A stretch of 64,000 nt of DNA. Source: Comamonas resistens. Its GTDB lineage: Bacteria; Pseudomonadota; Gammaproteobacteria; Burkholderiales; Burkholderiaceae_C. The stretch is taken from positions 744,001 to 808,000 of the forward strand of contig NZ_CP125947.1 of assembly GCF_030064165.1 (NCBI RefSeq), in the 5' to 3' direction. The position numbers and the translations under genes were made by a program. Numbering within the stretch: the stretch's first letter is position 1; the number at the start of each line of letters is the position of its first letter. Below the pieces are notes generated by a model. The model was not told the origin of the DNA. It saw only the letters and a list, made by a program, of their open reading frames with translations, and did not search any database. Of the stretch, positions 9,830 to 16,704 are shown piece by piece.

Positions 9830-10192
9830 ATACTTCCCGACGATGGTGGAAACGCGCAGCACGGGCGAGGAATCGGCAAAGACCTGGGCATCCACACGCC
9901 GGAAGCTGGGGTTGGGGGTGGGACGCACACTGATCTGTACCTGCAACTGACGGCCCAGTTGCGGGCAGTTGACGGTGGAGTCGCCCACGGCCGGCATCTG
10001 GTTGATCAGCCTTAGCCTCACCAGCTCGTTCTGGGCGCAGGTCTGGGCCAGGATGACATCGGCCTGCCGCTGCGCATTGCGCGTCAAGGCATTGCTGGCC
10101 TGCAGTCCTGCCAGCAGGGCCACGGCGACCATGCCCACGGCGACCAGAACCTCGATCAGCGTAAAGCCTTGCTGGAGGCGATGGGGCTTCAT
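9827..10192 (-). CDS. gspI: type II secretion minor pseudopilin GspI
   Basis: This is a 121-residue minor pseudopilin with leader MKPHRLQQG and mature start FTLIEVLVAVGMVAVALLAG, so Glu5 and the hydrophobic helix are intact. GspI is thought to nucleate the tip complex with GspJ and GspK. The ATG at 10192 overlaps the gspH stop by four bases, which fixes the start. The open frame extends to 10369 inside gspH and is not used. The length is normal for the family. Confidence 0.94.
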   Translation of the reverse strand: MKPHRLQQGFTLIEVLVAVGMVAVALLAGLQASNALTRNAQRQADVILAQTCAQNELVRLRLINQMPAVGDSTVNCPQLGRQLQVQISVRPTPNPSFRRVDAQVFADSSPVLRVSTIVGKY

Positions 10193-10632
10193 GGCCTGCT
10201 GCCCTGCAAGGACTGCACCTTGAAGGGGCGCAGCCCATCGGTTACCAGTTGCAGTGGAGGAGAGTTGCCGTCGGGCAGCGAAAGCGTGATGGTCTGGCGC
10301 GGAATCAAAGGCTCGGGACCCAGGACCACAGGGGTGGCAGGCTGTACGGTGACAGCTGTTTGCAGCCATTGGCCGGGCATTTTCACCCCCTGAGGCAGGC
10401 CTTCAAAGCGAAACCCTTGTGGCATGGGACGCCAGATTACCAAAGAACCATTGGTGCGCGCCTGGGCGCGGGCTGACTCCAGCAGCGTGGCCAGCCGCTC
10501 GGCCTCGCGCTCCAGCTGCCGTTCTCCACCGTCACGAATGGCCAGGCTGACGCCAGCGGTTGCCAGCGCCATGATGGAGATCACCACCAAAAGCTCAAGA
10601 AGCGTGAAGCCGGTGGATTGAGTACGGGCCAT
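10189..10632 (-). CDS. gspH: type II secretion minor pseudopilin GspH
   Basis: This is a 147-residue minor pseudopilin with the very short leader MARTQSTG and mature start FTLLELLVVISIMALATAGV. The rest matches GspH in size and in the segment ERLATLLESARAQARTNGS. It is coupled to gspI by a four-base overlap. A repeat of about 100 bases separates it from gspG upstream. GspH joins the major pseudopilus to the tip complex. Confidence 0.92.
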   Translation of the reverse strand: MARTQSTGFTLLELLVVISIMALATAGVSLAIRDGGERQLEREAERLATLLESARAQARTNGSLVIWRPMPQGFRFEGLPQGVKMPGQWLQTAVTVQPATPVVLGPEPLIPRQTITLSLPDGNSPPLQLVTDGLRPFKVQSLQGSRP

Positions 10633-10689
10633 GAAGTGGAGGGGCTATCTATGAAAGACCGCTGTAAAGAGCTTTTGGGCATGAGTTTT

Positions 10690-10787
10690 CGTCGCCGGGC
10701 CGCCCCAAGACGAAAACCGGCGCAAGCCGGTCAGGTCCCCCTCGGGGGGCTGCGACCACACGCAGTGAGGGAGCGTGGGGGCTCATT
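10690..10787 (-). repeat. REP-like intergenic repeat between gspG and gspH, copy C
   Basis: A GC-rich block containing CGCCGGGCCGCCCCAAGACG, GGTCCCCCTCGGGGGGCTGC and GAGCGTGGGGGCTCA. It shares the CCCCCT...GGGGGG core with copies A and B but has a different tail, so it is probably a sub-type of the same kind of dispersed repeat. Confidence 0.65.
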
Positions 10788-10788
10788 T

Positions 10789-11241
10789 CTATTGCCAGGA
10801 GCCAATATCCGCATCCTTGCCCTCGCCCCCAGCCTTGCCATCCGCGCCGAACGACATGATGTCGATGGCGCTCTTGATGCCGGGGTTCAGGTACTGGTAC
10901 GGATTGCCCCAGGGGTCATTGGGCAGCTTTTCCAGATAGGGCTTCCAGTTGGTGGGCACGGGGCCGGAGGTGGGCTTGGTCACCAGAGCCTGCAGGCCTT
11001 GCTCGCTGGTGGGATAGCGCTGGTTGTCCAGACGGTAGAGCTTGAGTGCCTGGTTGATATTGGCGATATCGGTCTTGGCGGCCGTCACGCGCGCATCGTC
11101 GGCGCGATCGAGCACATTGGGCACGATCAGCGCTGCCAGCACGCCAATGATGACCAGCACCACCATCAGTTCAATCAGCGTGAAACCACGGCTTGCAGCG
11201 TGGCGGATGGCTTTCAGGTGGCGTCGGCAGGAAATTGTCAT
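10789..11241 (-). CDS. gspG: type II secretion major pseudopilin GspG
   Basis: This 150-residue major pseudopilin is polymerised into the pseudopilus. The leader ends SRG and the mature protein begins FTLIELMVVLVIIGVLAALIVPNV at residue 20. The C-terminal half has the calcium-binding loop region typical of GspG (LPNDPWGNPYQYLNPG, then DIMSFGADGKAGGEG). It is the first gene of the minus-strand gsp operon, and the divergent gspC begins 86 bases away. The sequence is highly conserved and the assignment is secure. Confidence 0.97.
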   Translation of the reverse strand: MTISCRRHLKAIRHAASRGFTLIELMVVLVIIGVLAALIVPNVLDRADDARVTAAKTDIANINQALKLYRLDNQRYPTSEQGLQALVTKPTSGPVPTNWKPYLEKLPNDPWGNPYQYLNPGIKSAIDIMSFGADGKAGGEGKDADIGSWQ

Positions 11242-11327
11242 GTGGCGCTTGTAGGATGAATGCTGTACGCCACGATCATAATCTGCGAATGCGACGCTTA
11301 TCTTTCAGCTCCGGTCAGGGCAATGCC

Positions 11328-11762
11328 ATGCCCGTCAAACTCACCACCCTGCTGCTGTGGGCAGGAGCAGCGGGGATTGTCGTTTTCTGGGGGCTGCGCT
11401 TTGCAAGCCACTCAGGCAGCGAAGCCCCTGTGGTGGCTGCCGCGCAGCCGGTGCAGGCCAATGCTCAGGCCTTGGCCAAGGCGCTGGGTGCCGTGGCCTT
11501 GCCCGCCAGCGGCCCTGCAGTGACGCCCGTGGCCAGCCGCTATGCGCTGATGGGCGTGGTGGCAGGACGCGAGTCGGGTGCTGGCGCTGTGGTGATTGCC
11601 GTGGGTGGTCAGCCCGCCAAGGCTGTGCGGGTGGGTGAGGCCGTGGAAGAGGGGGTGATCCTGCAATCCCTGAGCACGCGCGAAGCCCGCCTGGGGCCTG
11701 CCAATGGGCCGGCCGCCACGGTGCTGGAGTTACCCAGGCCGGCGATTGCGGCTTTCAACTGA
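11328..11762 (+). CDS. gspC: type II secretion protein GspC (homology-region type)
   Basis: This 144-residue inner-membrane protein has a membrane helix near residues 5-24 (LTTLLLWAGAAGIVVFWGLR) and a periplasmic HR domain carrying YALMGVVAGRESGAGAVVIA and AVRVGEAVEEGVILQSLS. GspC links the platform to the secretin. The C-terminal PDZ or coiled-coil region of long GspC proteins is absent, giving a short form. It is transcribed divergently from gspG instead of leading the operon. The ATG at 11328 follows GGTCAGGG. Longer in-frame starts exist at 11289 and 11193. Confidence 0.85.
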   Translation: MPVKLTTLLLWAGAAGIVVFWGLRFASHSGSEAPVVAAAQPVQANAQALAKALGAVALPASGPAVTPVASRYALMGVVAGRESGAGAVVIAVGGQPAKAVRVGEAVEEGVILQSLSTREARLGPANGPAATVLELPRPAIAAFN

Positions 11763-11768
11763 GATGCG

Positions 11769-12344
11769 CTAGCCGAGACGTACTTGCAGCCACTGCCCAT
11801 AAGCAGGGGCAGGCAGCGTCCAGTCTGCGCTTCGTGGCTGTTCCAGGCCGTGCTGCAGCAGCCATTGCACGCAACGGGCTACACCCGCATGACAGATCCA
11901 GACCTGATGGTTGTGCGGACTGAGCCGGGCCTCTTGCAGGGCTGCGTTCACCCGCTCCAGCATCTGCATGAGTGATTCACCGCCACCAGGCGCGTGCTTG
12001 CCCAGATTCTTGGCCCAGGCGCTGATGGCGGGCTCGCCGATTTCATCCCAGCGCAGTCCCTCCCATTGACCAAAATCCATTTCCTGTAGACGTGCATCTG
12101 GTTTTGCAATGAAATCAGGCTCTAACACTTTCAGTGCATGCGCAAGCTGCTCACATCTTTGCAATGGAGAGTGAAGAATGTTGAGGTCGCCGCGCCAGGG
12201 GGGCAAGGCCTGGGCCAGAGCCTTTGCCGCTTTTTGCGTTGCCTGGGCATCGGCTACGACATCGAGGCGGCCGTAGCAGCGGTCGGTATCAATCAGAGGG
12301 CGTGCGTGGCGCACCAGCCAAAGCGTTTTTCTGAGCGTCTTCAC
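11769..12344 (-). CDS. cobC: alpha-ribazole phosphatase / histidine phosphatase
   Basis: This 191-residue member of the histidine phosphatase superfamily has the phosphohistidine motif LVRHARP near residue 11, the SPLQRCEQ block, EMDFGQWEG and the second His in ICHAGVARC. CobC removes the 5' phosphate from alpha-ribazole phosphate (or adenosylcobalamin phosphate) late in cobalamin assembly. It overlaps the cobS stop by four bases, which supports this role over a generic phosphoglycerate mutase. No other cob genes lie in the window. Confidence 0.85.
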   Translation of the reverse strand: MKTLRKTLWLVRHARPLIDTDRCYGRLDVVADAQATQKAAKALAQALPPWRGDLNILHSPLQRCEQLAHALKVLEPDFIAKPDARLQEMDFGQWEGLRWDEIGEPAISAWAKNLGKHAPGGGESLMQMLERVNAALQEARLSPHNHQVWICHAGVARCVQWLLQHGLEQPRSADWTLPAPAYGQWLQVRLG

Positions 12345-13168
12345 AGAATGGGGCGCACGGCCAGAGTTGCGGCAAACAGGATGGCCAGTTCATTGAGTTG
12401 CTGGCAGGCGCCCAGACAGTCACCCGTCATGCCGCCCAGACGTTTGCGAAACCAGCGTTGCAGCAGCCAGGTGACGATGGCGCAGGCCAGTACGATTTTG
12501 GCAATCAAGGCCCAGGTGCCCAGCCACCATAGCAGGCCTAGCGCTGGCAGGCACCAGATGGCACCCGTGACCAGCCCGCCCCAGCCCAGTTGCTTGCCGG
12601 CGATGTTCAAGGTCTTGCTGGTGGCGGCCAGTCCCACATGCGGCAGGCTGTGCATGAGCAGCAGCGGCGTAAAGCGCGACAGCACATGGGCGCAGCACAG
12701 CAGCGCCATGACGGGAACCGGCCCCCAGAAAGCGGCGACGCTGCTCATGAGCACGGCAATCAGCGTGATCTTGGTCAGCAGCGCCATGAGCAGCGCCATC
12801 ACGCCATAGGAGCCCAGGCGCGAATCCTTCATGATCTCCAAGGCGCGCTCTGGCGTTACAAAACCGCCCAAGCCATCGGCCACATCGGCCAGGCCATCTT
12901 CATGGAAGCCGCCGGTCAGCCACAAGGTGCCCGCCGTGCTGATGACGGCGGCCAGCAGCGGCGTCCAGGGGCTGGCCAGCGTTAACCACTGAATCAGAGC
13001 CACCAAAGCCGCGGCCCACAGGCCTACCAGCCAGCCCACGCCCGGCAGATGCGCTGCGCTGGCGCGCTGCATTTCCGGACTCCAGCCCATCCAGGCCGCC
13101 AGCCGTCCATGGATGGGGATGCGGCTGAAGAACTGCACAGCCAGCAGAAAGTGGCGCAGGGTTTGCAT
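12341..13168 (-). CDS. cobS: adenosylcobinamide-GDP ribazoletransferase
   Basis: This 275-residue polytopic membrane enzyme joins alpha-ribazole to adenosylcobinamide-GDP to make cobalamin. The motif FFSRIPIHGR is near the N-terminus, the conserved acidic block GGFHEDGLADVADGLGGF is around residues 80-100 and LGSYG follows, all diagnostic of CobS. At least five hydrophobic segments follow. I start at ATG 13168 (MQTLRHFLLAVQ); the frame is open to 13192 but that extension runs into a repeat. It is coupled to cobC by a four-base overlap. Confidence 0.93.
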   Translation of the reverse strand: MQTLRHFLLAVQFFSRIPIHGRLAAWMGWSPEMQRASAAHLPGVGWLVGLWAAALVALIQWLTLASPWTPLLAAVISTAGTLWLTGGFHEDGLADVADGLGGFVTPERALEIMKDSRLGSYGVMALLMALLTKITLIAVLMSSVAAFWGPVPVMALLCCAHVLSRFTPLLLMHSLPHVGLAATSKTLNIAGKQLGWGGLVTGAIWCLPALGLLWWLGTWALIAKIVLACAIVTWLLQRWFRKRLGGMTGDCLGACQQLNELAILFAATLAVRPIL

Positions 13169-13179
13169 GGCTTGATAAA

Positions 13180-13258
13180 AAAGGAGCTGCATACGCTGGA
13201 TAAGCTTTGATTTCAGCTGCTTTTGTCTCTGAAACCAAGCTGCAGAAAGCGCTACTAG
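13180..13258. repeat. degenerate AGCGCTT-type hairpin repeat, copy g
   Basis: Read on the minus strand this contains GTAGCGCTTTC, GCTTATCCAGCG and GCAGCTCCTTTTTTAT. The last block is identical to the end of the repeat at 38349-38433. It lies directly in front of cobS. Confidence 0.5.
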
Positions 13259-13276
13259 ATCCTGATTTTGCAGACC

Positions 13277-14830
13277 TTACTTCAAAAAAAGCTGGTAAGC
13301 CGGGTTGTTGGTTTCTTCCACCCAGGGGTAGCCCAGGTTTTTGAGGAAACTGTCGAACTTCTTGCTGTCCTTGGCCGGCACCTGCATGCCCACCAGAATG
13401 CGGCCGTAGTCCGCGCCCTGGTTGCGGTAGTGGAACAACGAGATATTCCAGGTCGGCGCCATCAGGCTCAGAAACTTGAACAGCGCGCCGGGGCGCTCTG
13501 GGAAGACAAAGCGCAGCAGACGCTCGTCCTGGGCCAGTGGCGAATGGCCGCCTACCATATGGCGCAGATGCTCCTTGGCCATCTCGTCAAAGGTCAGATC
13601 CAGGGCTTCAAAGCCGTGTTTCTGGAAGTTCTTGGTGATCTTTTCCGACTCGCCCCTGGTCGGCGTGGTCAGGCCCACGAACACATGGGCCTTGTCTTCA
13701 TGGCTGATGCGGTAGTTGAACTCGGTCACATTGCGCGGGCCGCCGGGTAGCTTGCCCACGACCTCGCAAAAATGCTTGAAGCTGCCGCGCTCTTCGGGGA
13801 TGGTCACGGCAAACAACGCCTCGCGCTCTTCGCCGACTTCGGCACGCTCGGCGACAAAGCGCAGGCGGTCGAAGTTCATATTGGCACCGCTCAGAATGGC
13901 GGCATAGGTCTCGCCCTTGGTCTTGTGCTTGGCCACATACTGCTTGATGGCGGCTACGCCCAGGGCGCCCGAGGGCTCGACGATGGAGCGCGTGTCGGTA
14001 AAGATGTCCTTGATGGCGGCGCAGACGGCGTCGGTATCCACCACCACAAAGTCATCGACCAGGCCCTGGGTGAGACGGAAGGTTTCCTCGCCCACCAGCT
14101 TCACGGCCGTGCCGTCGGCGAACAGGCCGACATCGGCCAGCTCCACGCGCTGGCCGGCCTCCACCGACTGCAGCATGGCGTTGGAGTCCTTGGTATGCAC
14201 GCCGATCACTTTGACGTCAGGGCGCACGGCCTTGATGTAGTTGGCGATGCCGGCAATCAGACCGCCACCGCCGATGGGCACAAAAATGGCGTCCAGGCGC
14301 GGGCTGCCCAGCTTCTGCAGCTGGCTCAGCATTTCCATGGCGATCGTGCCCTGGCCGGCAATGACGTCGGGGTCGTCGAACGGGTGAACAAAGGTCAGCC
14401 CCTGTTCCTTTTGCAGCTTGACTGAGTGCTTGTAGGCGTCAGAGTAGCTGTCGCCTGCCAGCACCACTTCGCCGCCCAGAGCGGCGACCGCATCGATCTT
14501 GACCTGGGGTGTGGTCGTGGGCATCACGATCACGGCGCGGCAGCCCAGCTTCCTGGCGCTTAGCGCCGTGCCCTGGGCATGGTTGCCGGCTGAGGCGCAG
14601 ATCACGCCTTTTTGCAACTGCTCGGCCGTGAGGTTGGCCATCTTGTTATAAGCGCCACGCAGCTTGAAGCTGAAGACAGGTTGCTGATCTTCGCGCTTGA
14701 GCAAAATCTTGTTGTGCAGGCGGCGCGTGAGATTCTTGGCGGGTTGCAGATCGGACTCCACGGCCACGTCGTAGACGCGGGCGTTGAGGATGCGGGTCAG
14801 ATAGTCGGCGGGAGTCAGTGCTTGGGACAT
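13277..14830 (-). CDS. ilvA: threonine ammonia-lyase, biosynthetic
   Basis: This 517-residue PLP enzyme deaminates threonine to 2-oxobutanoate, the first committed step of isoleucine synthesis. The PLP lysine lies in FSFKLRGAYNK near residue 58, the substrate loop SAGNHAQG near 85 and the phosphate-binding GGGGLIAG near 190. Two ACT-like regulatory domains occupy about residues 325-517, so this is the long, isoleucine-feedback form. ATG 14830 begins MSQALTPADYL. An apparent attenuator leader lies about 155 bases upstream on the same strand. Confidence 0.96.
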   Translation of the reverse strand: MSQALTPADYLTRILNARVYDVAVESDLQPAKNLTRRLHNKILLKREDQQPVFSFKLRGAYNKMANLTAEQLQKGVICASAGNHAQGTALSARKLGCRAVIVMPTTTPQVKIDAVAALGGEVVLAGDSYSDAYKHSVKLQKEQGLTFVHPFDDPDVIAGQGTIAMEMLSQLQKLGSPRLDAIFVPIGGGGLIAGIANYIKAVRPDVKVIGVHTKDSNAMLQSVEAGQRVELADVGLFADGTAVKLVGEETFRLTQGLVDDFVVVDTDAVCAAIKDIFTDTRSIVEPSGALGVAAIKQYVAKHKTKGETYAAILSGANMNFDRLRFVAERAEVGEEREALFAVTIPEERGSFKHFCEVVGKLPGGPRNVTEFNYRISHEDKAHVFVGLTTPTRGESEKITKNFQKHGFEALDLTFDEMAKEHLRHMVGGHSPLAQDERLLRFVFPERPGALFKFLSLMAPTWNISLFHYRNQGADYGRILVGMQVPAKDSKKFDSFLKNLGYPWVEETNNPAYQLFLK

Positions 14831-14988
14831 GGGCAAAAAGAGCAAATCAATTGCCTGGCGCCCAAGCAAGGCACAGTGTTTGTGAGAGCGGGCGCAGGAT
14901 TGCGACCATCATAGGCTCTTGAAAGTGCGGCTGCAGTACTGGCTCAAGAGGTGGGTGCTGTCTGATGGAGAACTGAATGTGTATGGGC

Positions 14989-15021
14989 AAAAAAAAGCCC
15001 CCAGCTGTGAAGCTAGGGGCT
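14989..15021 (-). terminator. intrinsic terminator in the ilvA leader (attenuator hairpin)
   Basis: On the minus strand an 11-bp stem AGCCCCTAGCT / AGCTGGGGGCT (one U-G wobble) with a four-base loop TCAC is followed directly by eight T. It starts 11 bases after the leader-peptide stop codon and about 160 bases before ilvA, the arrangement expected of an amino-acid attenuator. It could equally end a small RNA of about 140 nt. Confidence 0.85.
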
Positions 15022-15031
15022 GAATCCACCA

Positions 15032-15097
15032 TTAGAGGAGGTGGAGGAGACAAATGGTGCGATACAGACTGGGACTTACCATGGTTCTGTGGTCCAT
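15032..15097 (-). CDS. putative Leu/Ile-containing leader peptide of ilvA
   Basis: This 21-codon frame reads MDHRTMVSPSLYRTICLLHLL and stop. Its last seven codons are ATT TGT CTC CTC CAC CTC CTC, so four of the last five are leucine, just before the terminator hairpin. The segment CACCATT early in this run can pair with AATGGTG right after the stop, giving an alternative stem around the control codons. Ribosome stalling on scarce Leu or Ile could thus alter folding. The ribosome site is weak (GTGGGG about 13 bases upstream). The CTCCTCC run could instead be an anti-Shine-Dalgarno motif of a small RNA. Confidence 0.5.
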   Translation of the reverse strand: MDHRTMVSPSLYRTICLLHLL

Positions 15098-15133
15098 CTG
15101 CGGGTTAGACCCCACAGGTAACGCTTGAGTTGT

Positions 15134-15162
15134 ATTGTATGGGTTTCGTTTTTGCGGTGCAA
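15134..15162 (-). promoter_or_regulatory. sigma70 promoter of the ilvA leader / small RNA
   Basis: On the minus strand, -35 TTGCAC (15162-15157) and -10 TACAAT (15139-15134) are separated by exactly 17 bases. Transcription would start near 15127, giving a transcript of about 139 nt to the terminator at 14989. Confidence 0.75.
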
Positions 15163-15222
15163 AAAATATTCGGGTTTTTATGGATTTGATGCAAAATTGC
15201 AACAGTTTTGAGAGGAGATGCT

Positions 15223-15675
15223 ATGGAATGCACGGTTAGTTGGACAGGCGCTGCAACGGGAACGCGCTCGGGCATGGGTTTTGTGGCAGAGACCGGCAGC
15301 GGTCATGTGGTCAATATGGACGGTGCGCCTGATGAAAAGACTCCGGCCAATGGTGGTCGCAATCAGGCGCCGCGCCCCATGGAGATGTTGCTGGCCGGTG
15401 CTGGTGGATGCACCGCCTATGACGTGGTGCTGATCTTGAAGCGTGGTCGCCACGATGTTCGAGGCTGTAGCGTTCAGCTGACTTCCGAGCGCGCAGAGAC
15501 CGACCCCAAGGTATTCACCAAGATCCACATGCAGTTCACCGTCAGCGGCAAGAACCTGCCCGCAACTGCGGTGGAGCGCGCCATTGCCATGAGCCATGAC
15601 AAATACTGCTCGGCGACCATCATGCTGGGCAAGACGGCAGAAATCACCACAGGCTTTGACATCATTGAAGCCTGA
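15223..15675 (+). CDS. OsmC family protein
   Basis: This 150-residue protein belongs to the OsmC/Ohr superfamily, whose members use paired cysteines to reduce peroxides. The hallmark GGCTAYDVVLILKR carries the first cysteine near residue 64 and KYCSATIML the second near residue 127. The spacing and the PRPMEMLLAGAGGC block match the YhfA-like OsmC branch rather than Ohr. The physiological substrate is not known from sequence. The ATG at 15223 follows a good ribosome site (GAGAGGAG). It is divergent from the ilvA leader and ends at a bidirectional terminator. Confidence 0.85.
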   Translation: MECTVSWTGAATGTRSGMGFVAETGSGHVVNMDGAPDEKTPANGGRNQAPRPMEMLLAGAGGCTAYDVVLILKRGRHDVRGCSVQLTSERAETDPKVFTKIHMQFTVSGKNLPATAVERAIAMSHDKYCSATIMLGKTAEITTGFDIIEA

Positions 15676-15703
15676 CGGATATCGACTTCGGATATCCAAG
15701 ATC

Positions 15704-15738
15704 AAAGAAAACGGGCTCTGTCAGGGCCCGTTTTCTTT
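15704..15738. terminator. bidirectional intrinsic terminator between osmC-type gene and coq7
   Basis: A perfect inverted repeat AAAGAAAACGGGC / GCCCGTTTTCTTT with a nine-base loop. It has a T-rich tail on both strands and serves the convergent genes on either side. A second small inverted repeat (GGATATC / GATATCC) lies just before it at about 15677-15697. Confidence 0.88.
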
Positions 15739-15753
15739 GCATTAAGCCGCAAA

Positions 15754-16371
15754 TCAGATGCGGTGAGCCGTGGTGGTCATGACTTTGGCGGCGAGACGCA
15801 TCAAGCCTTGTATGGGGGGCGGCAGCTGTATGGCGCCCTCGTCGATGGCTGCTGCGGCATGGCGTTCTTCGTCATCCTTCATGCGTTCCACCACGGCGCG
15901 GGAGGCTTCATCCTCATCGGGCAGGCGTCCCAGATGGCTGGCCAAGTGGGCTGAGACCTGGTTTTCGGTTTCCACCACAAAACCCAGGCTGGCGGCATCG
16001 CTGACCTTGGCGGCAATCGTGCCAATGGCAAAGGCTCCGGCAAACCACAAGGGGTTCAGCAGTGAAGGGCGATCGCCCAGCGCATGCAGCCGCTCACGCG
16101 TCCAGGCCAGGTGGTCCATCTCTTCGCGTGCGGCATGCAGCAGATGCTCACGCAATTCCACATCCTTGGTCACCATGGCCTGAGCGTTGTAGAGCGCCTG
16201 TGCACAGACTTCGCCCACATGATTGACGCGCATCAAGGCGCCAGACAAGCGACGCTGCTCGTCAGATAGATCGGCCTCGGCGATGCCAGAAGCGGGGGAG
16301 CGTTCGGCGGCAGGCGGATCGGCAAACAGGGTGCGAAGGGCTGTATCTGCAGCGGTCAAAAATTTATCCAT
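15754..16371 (-). CDS. coq7: 2-polyprenyl-3-methyl-6-methoxy-1,4-benzoquinone monooxygenase
   Basis: This 205-residue di-iron hydroxylase catalyses the penultimate step of ubiquinone synthesis. Iron ligands are visible in [36 protein letters not shown] and [10 protein letters not shown], the paired E and ExxH motifs of the Coq7 family. The length is typical of the bacterial form. The ATG at 16371 gives [13 protein letters not shown]. The frame stays open to 16428, but the extension is not family-like. It is convergent with the OsmC gene. Confidence 0.95.
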   Translation of the reverse strand: MDKFLTAADTALRTLFADPPAAERSPASGIAEADLSDEQRRLSGALMRVNHVGEVCAQALYNAQAMVTKDVELREHLLHAAREEMDHLAWTRERLHALGDRPSLLNPLWFAGAFAIGTIAAKVSDAASLGFVVETENQVSAHLASHLGRLPDEDEASRAVVERMKDDEERHAAAAIDEGAIQLPPPIQGLMRLAAKVMTTTAHRI

Positions 16372-16704
16372 GGCTCTTAAACAACAAGGCGCGGCGCTTG
16401 CGATGGCGGCAATGCATATAAGGTACACCAGAGTGCCTCATCCGCGGCTTGCGCTGGGGCAATCCAAGGAGAGAACTCCTAGGGGCCGCCCCCTATAGCG
16501 CTGTGCTCGGTTTGTTGCGGTAGTGCAACGAAAATGGATGGAATCGGCCCGTTTTAGGTGAATTCCTTTGCGCTGCTGGCAGGGGTCTGGTGCAATAGAC
16601 CCAACTTCCCCACCAGGAGGTTGGCGCGGGAAACCGGTGGAGCTCGAGGCTCAAGTCTCTCTCCCATAGAACCGGCGCCCTTCTAAACCTTGGAGTAACT
16701 CGTA
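16372..16704 (+). other. porin upstream region with candidate promoter and structured leader
   Basis: This 333-base gap holds the likely porin promoter (16568-16596), a hairpin GGGTCT/AGACCC at 16583-16602 that overlaps the -10 region, and a leader of about 100 bases with a possible GGCGC/GCGCC stem (16623-16627 with 16675-16679). No coding sequence is supported. Confidence 0.4.
16568..16596 (+). promoter_or_regulatory. candidate porin promoter
   Basis: TTGCGC (16568-16573) and TGCAAT (16591-16596) are 17 bases apart. The -10 match is only moderate, and a perfect six-base inverted repeat spans it, so this could be a regulated promoter. Confidence 0.35.

Noticed and set aside
9693..10238. Long N-terminal extension of GspJ (412-residue frame), and the extension of GspK to 8995
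   Set aside because: The prepilin leader motif fixes the start of GspJ, and the extensions translate REP-like repeat and neighbouring genes.
14847..15053. 68-residue minus-strand frame upstream of ilvA
   Set aside because: It reads through the leader terminator in a different frame from the leader peptide and has no ribosome site or family features.
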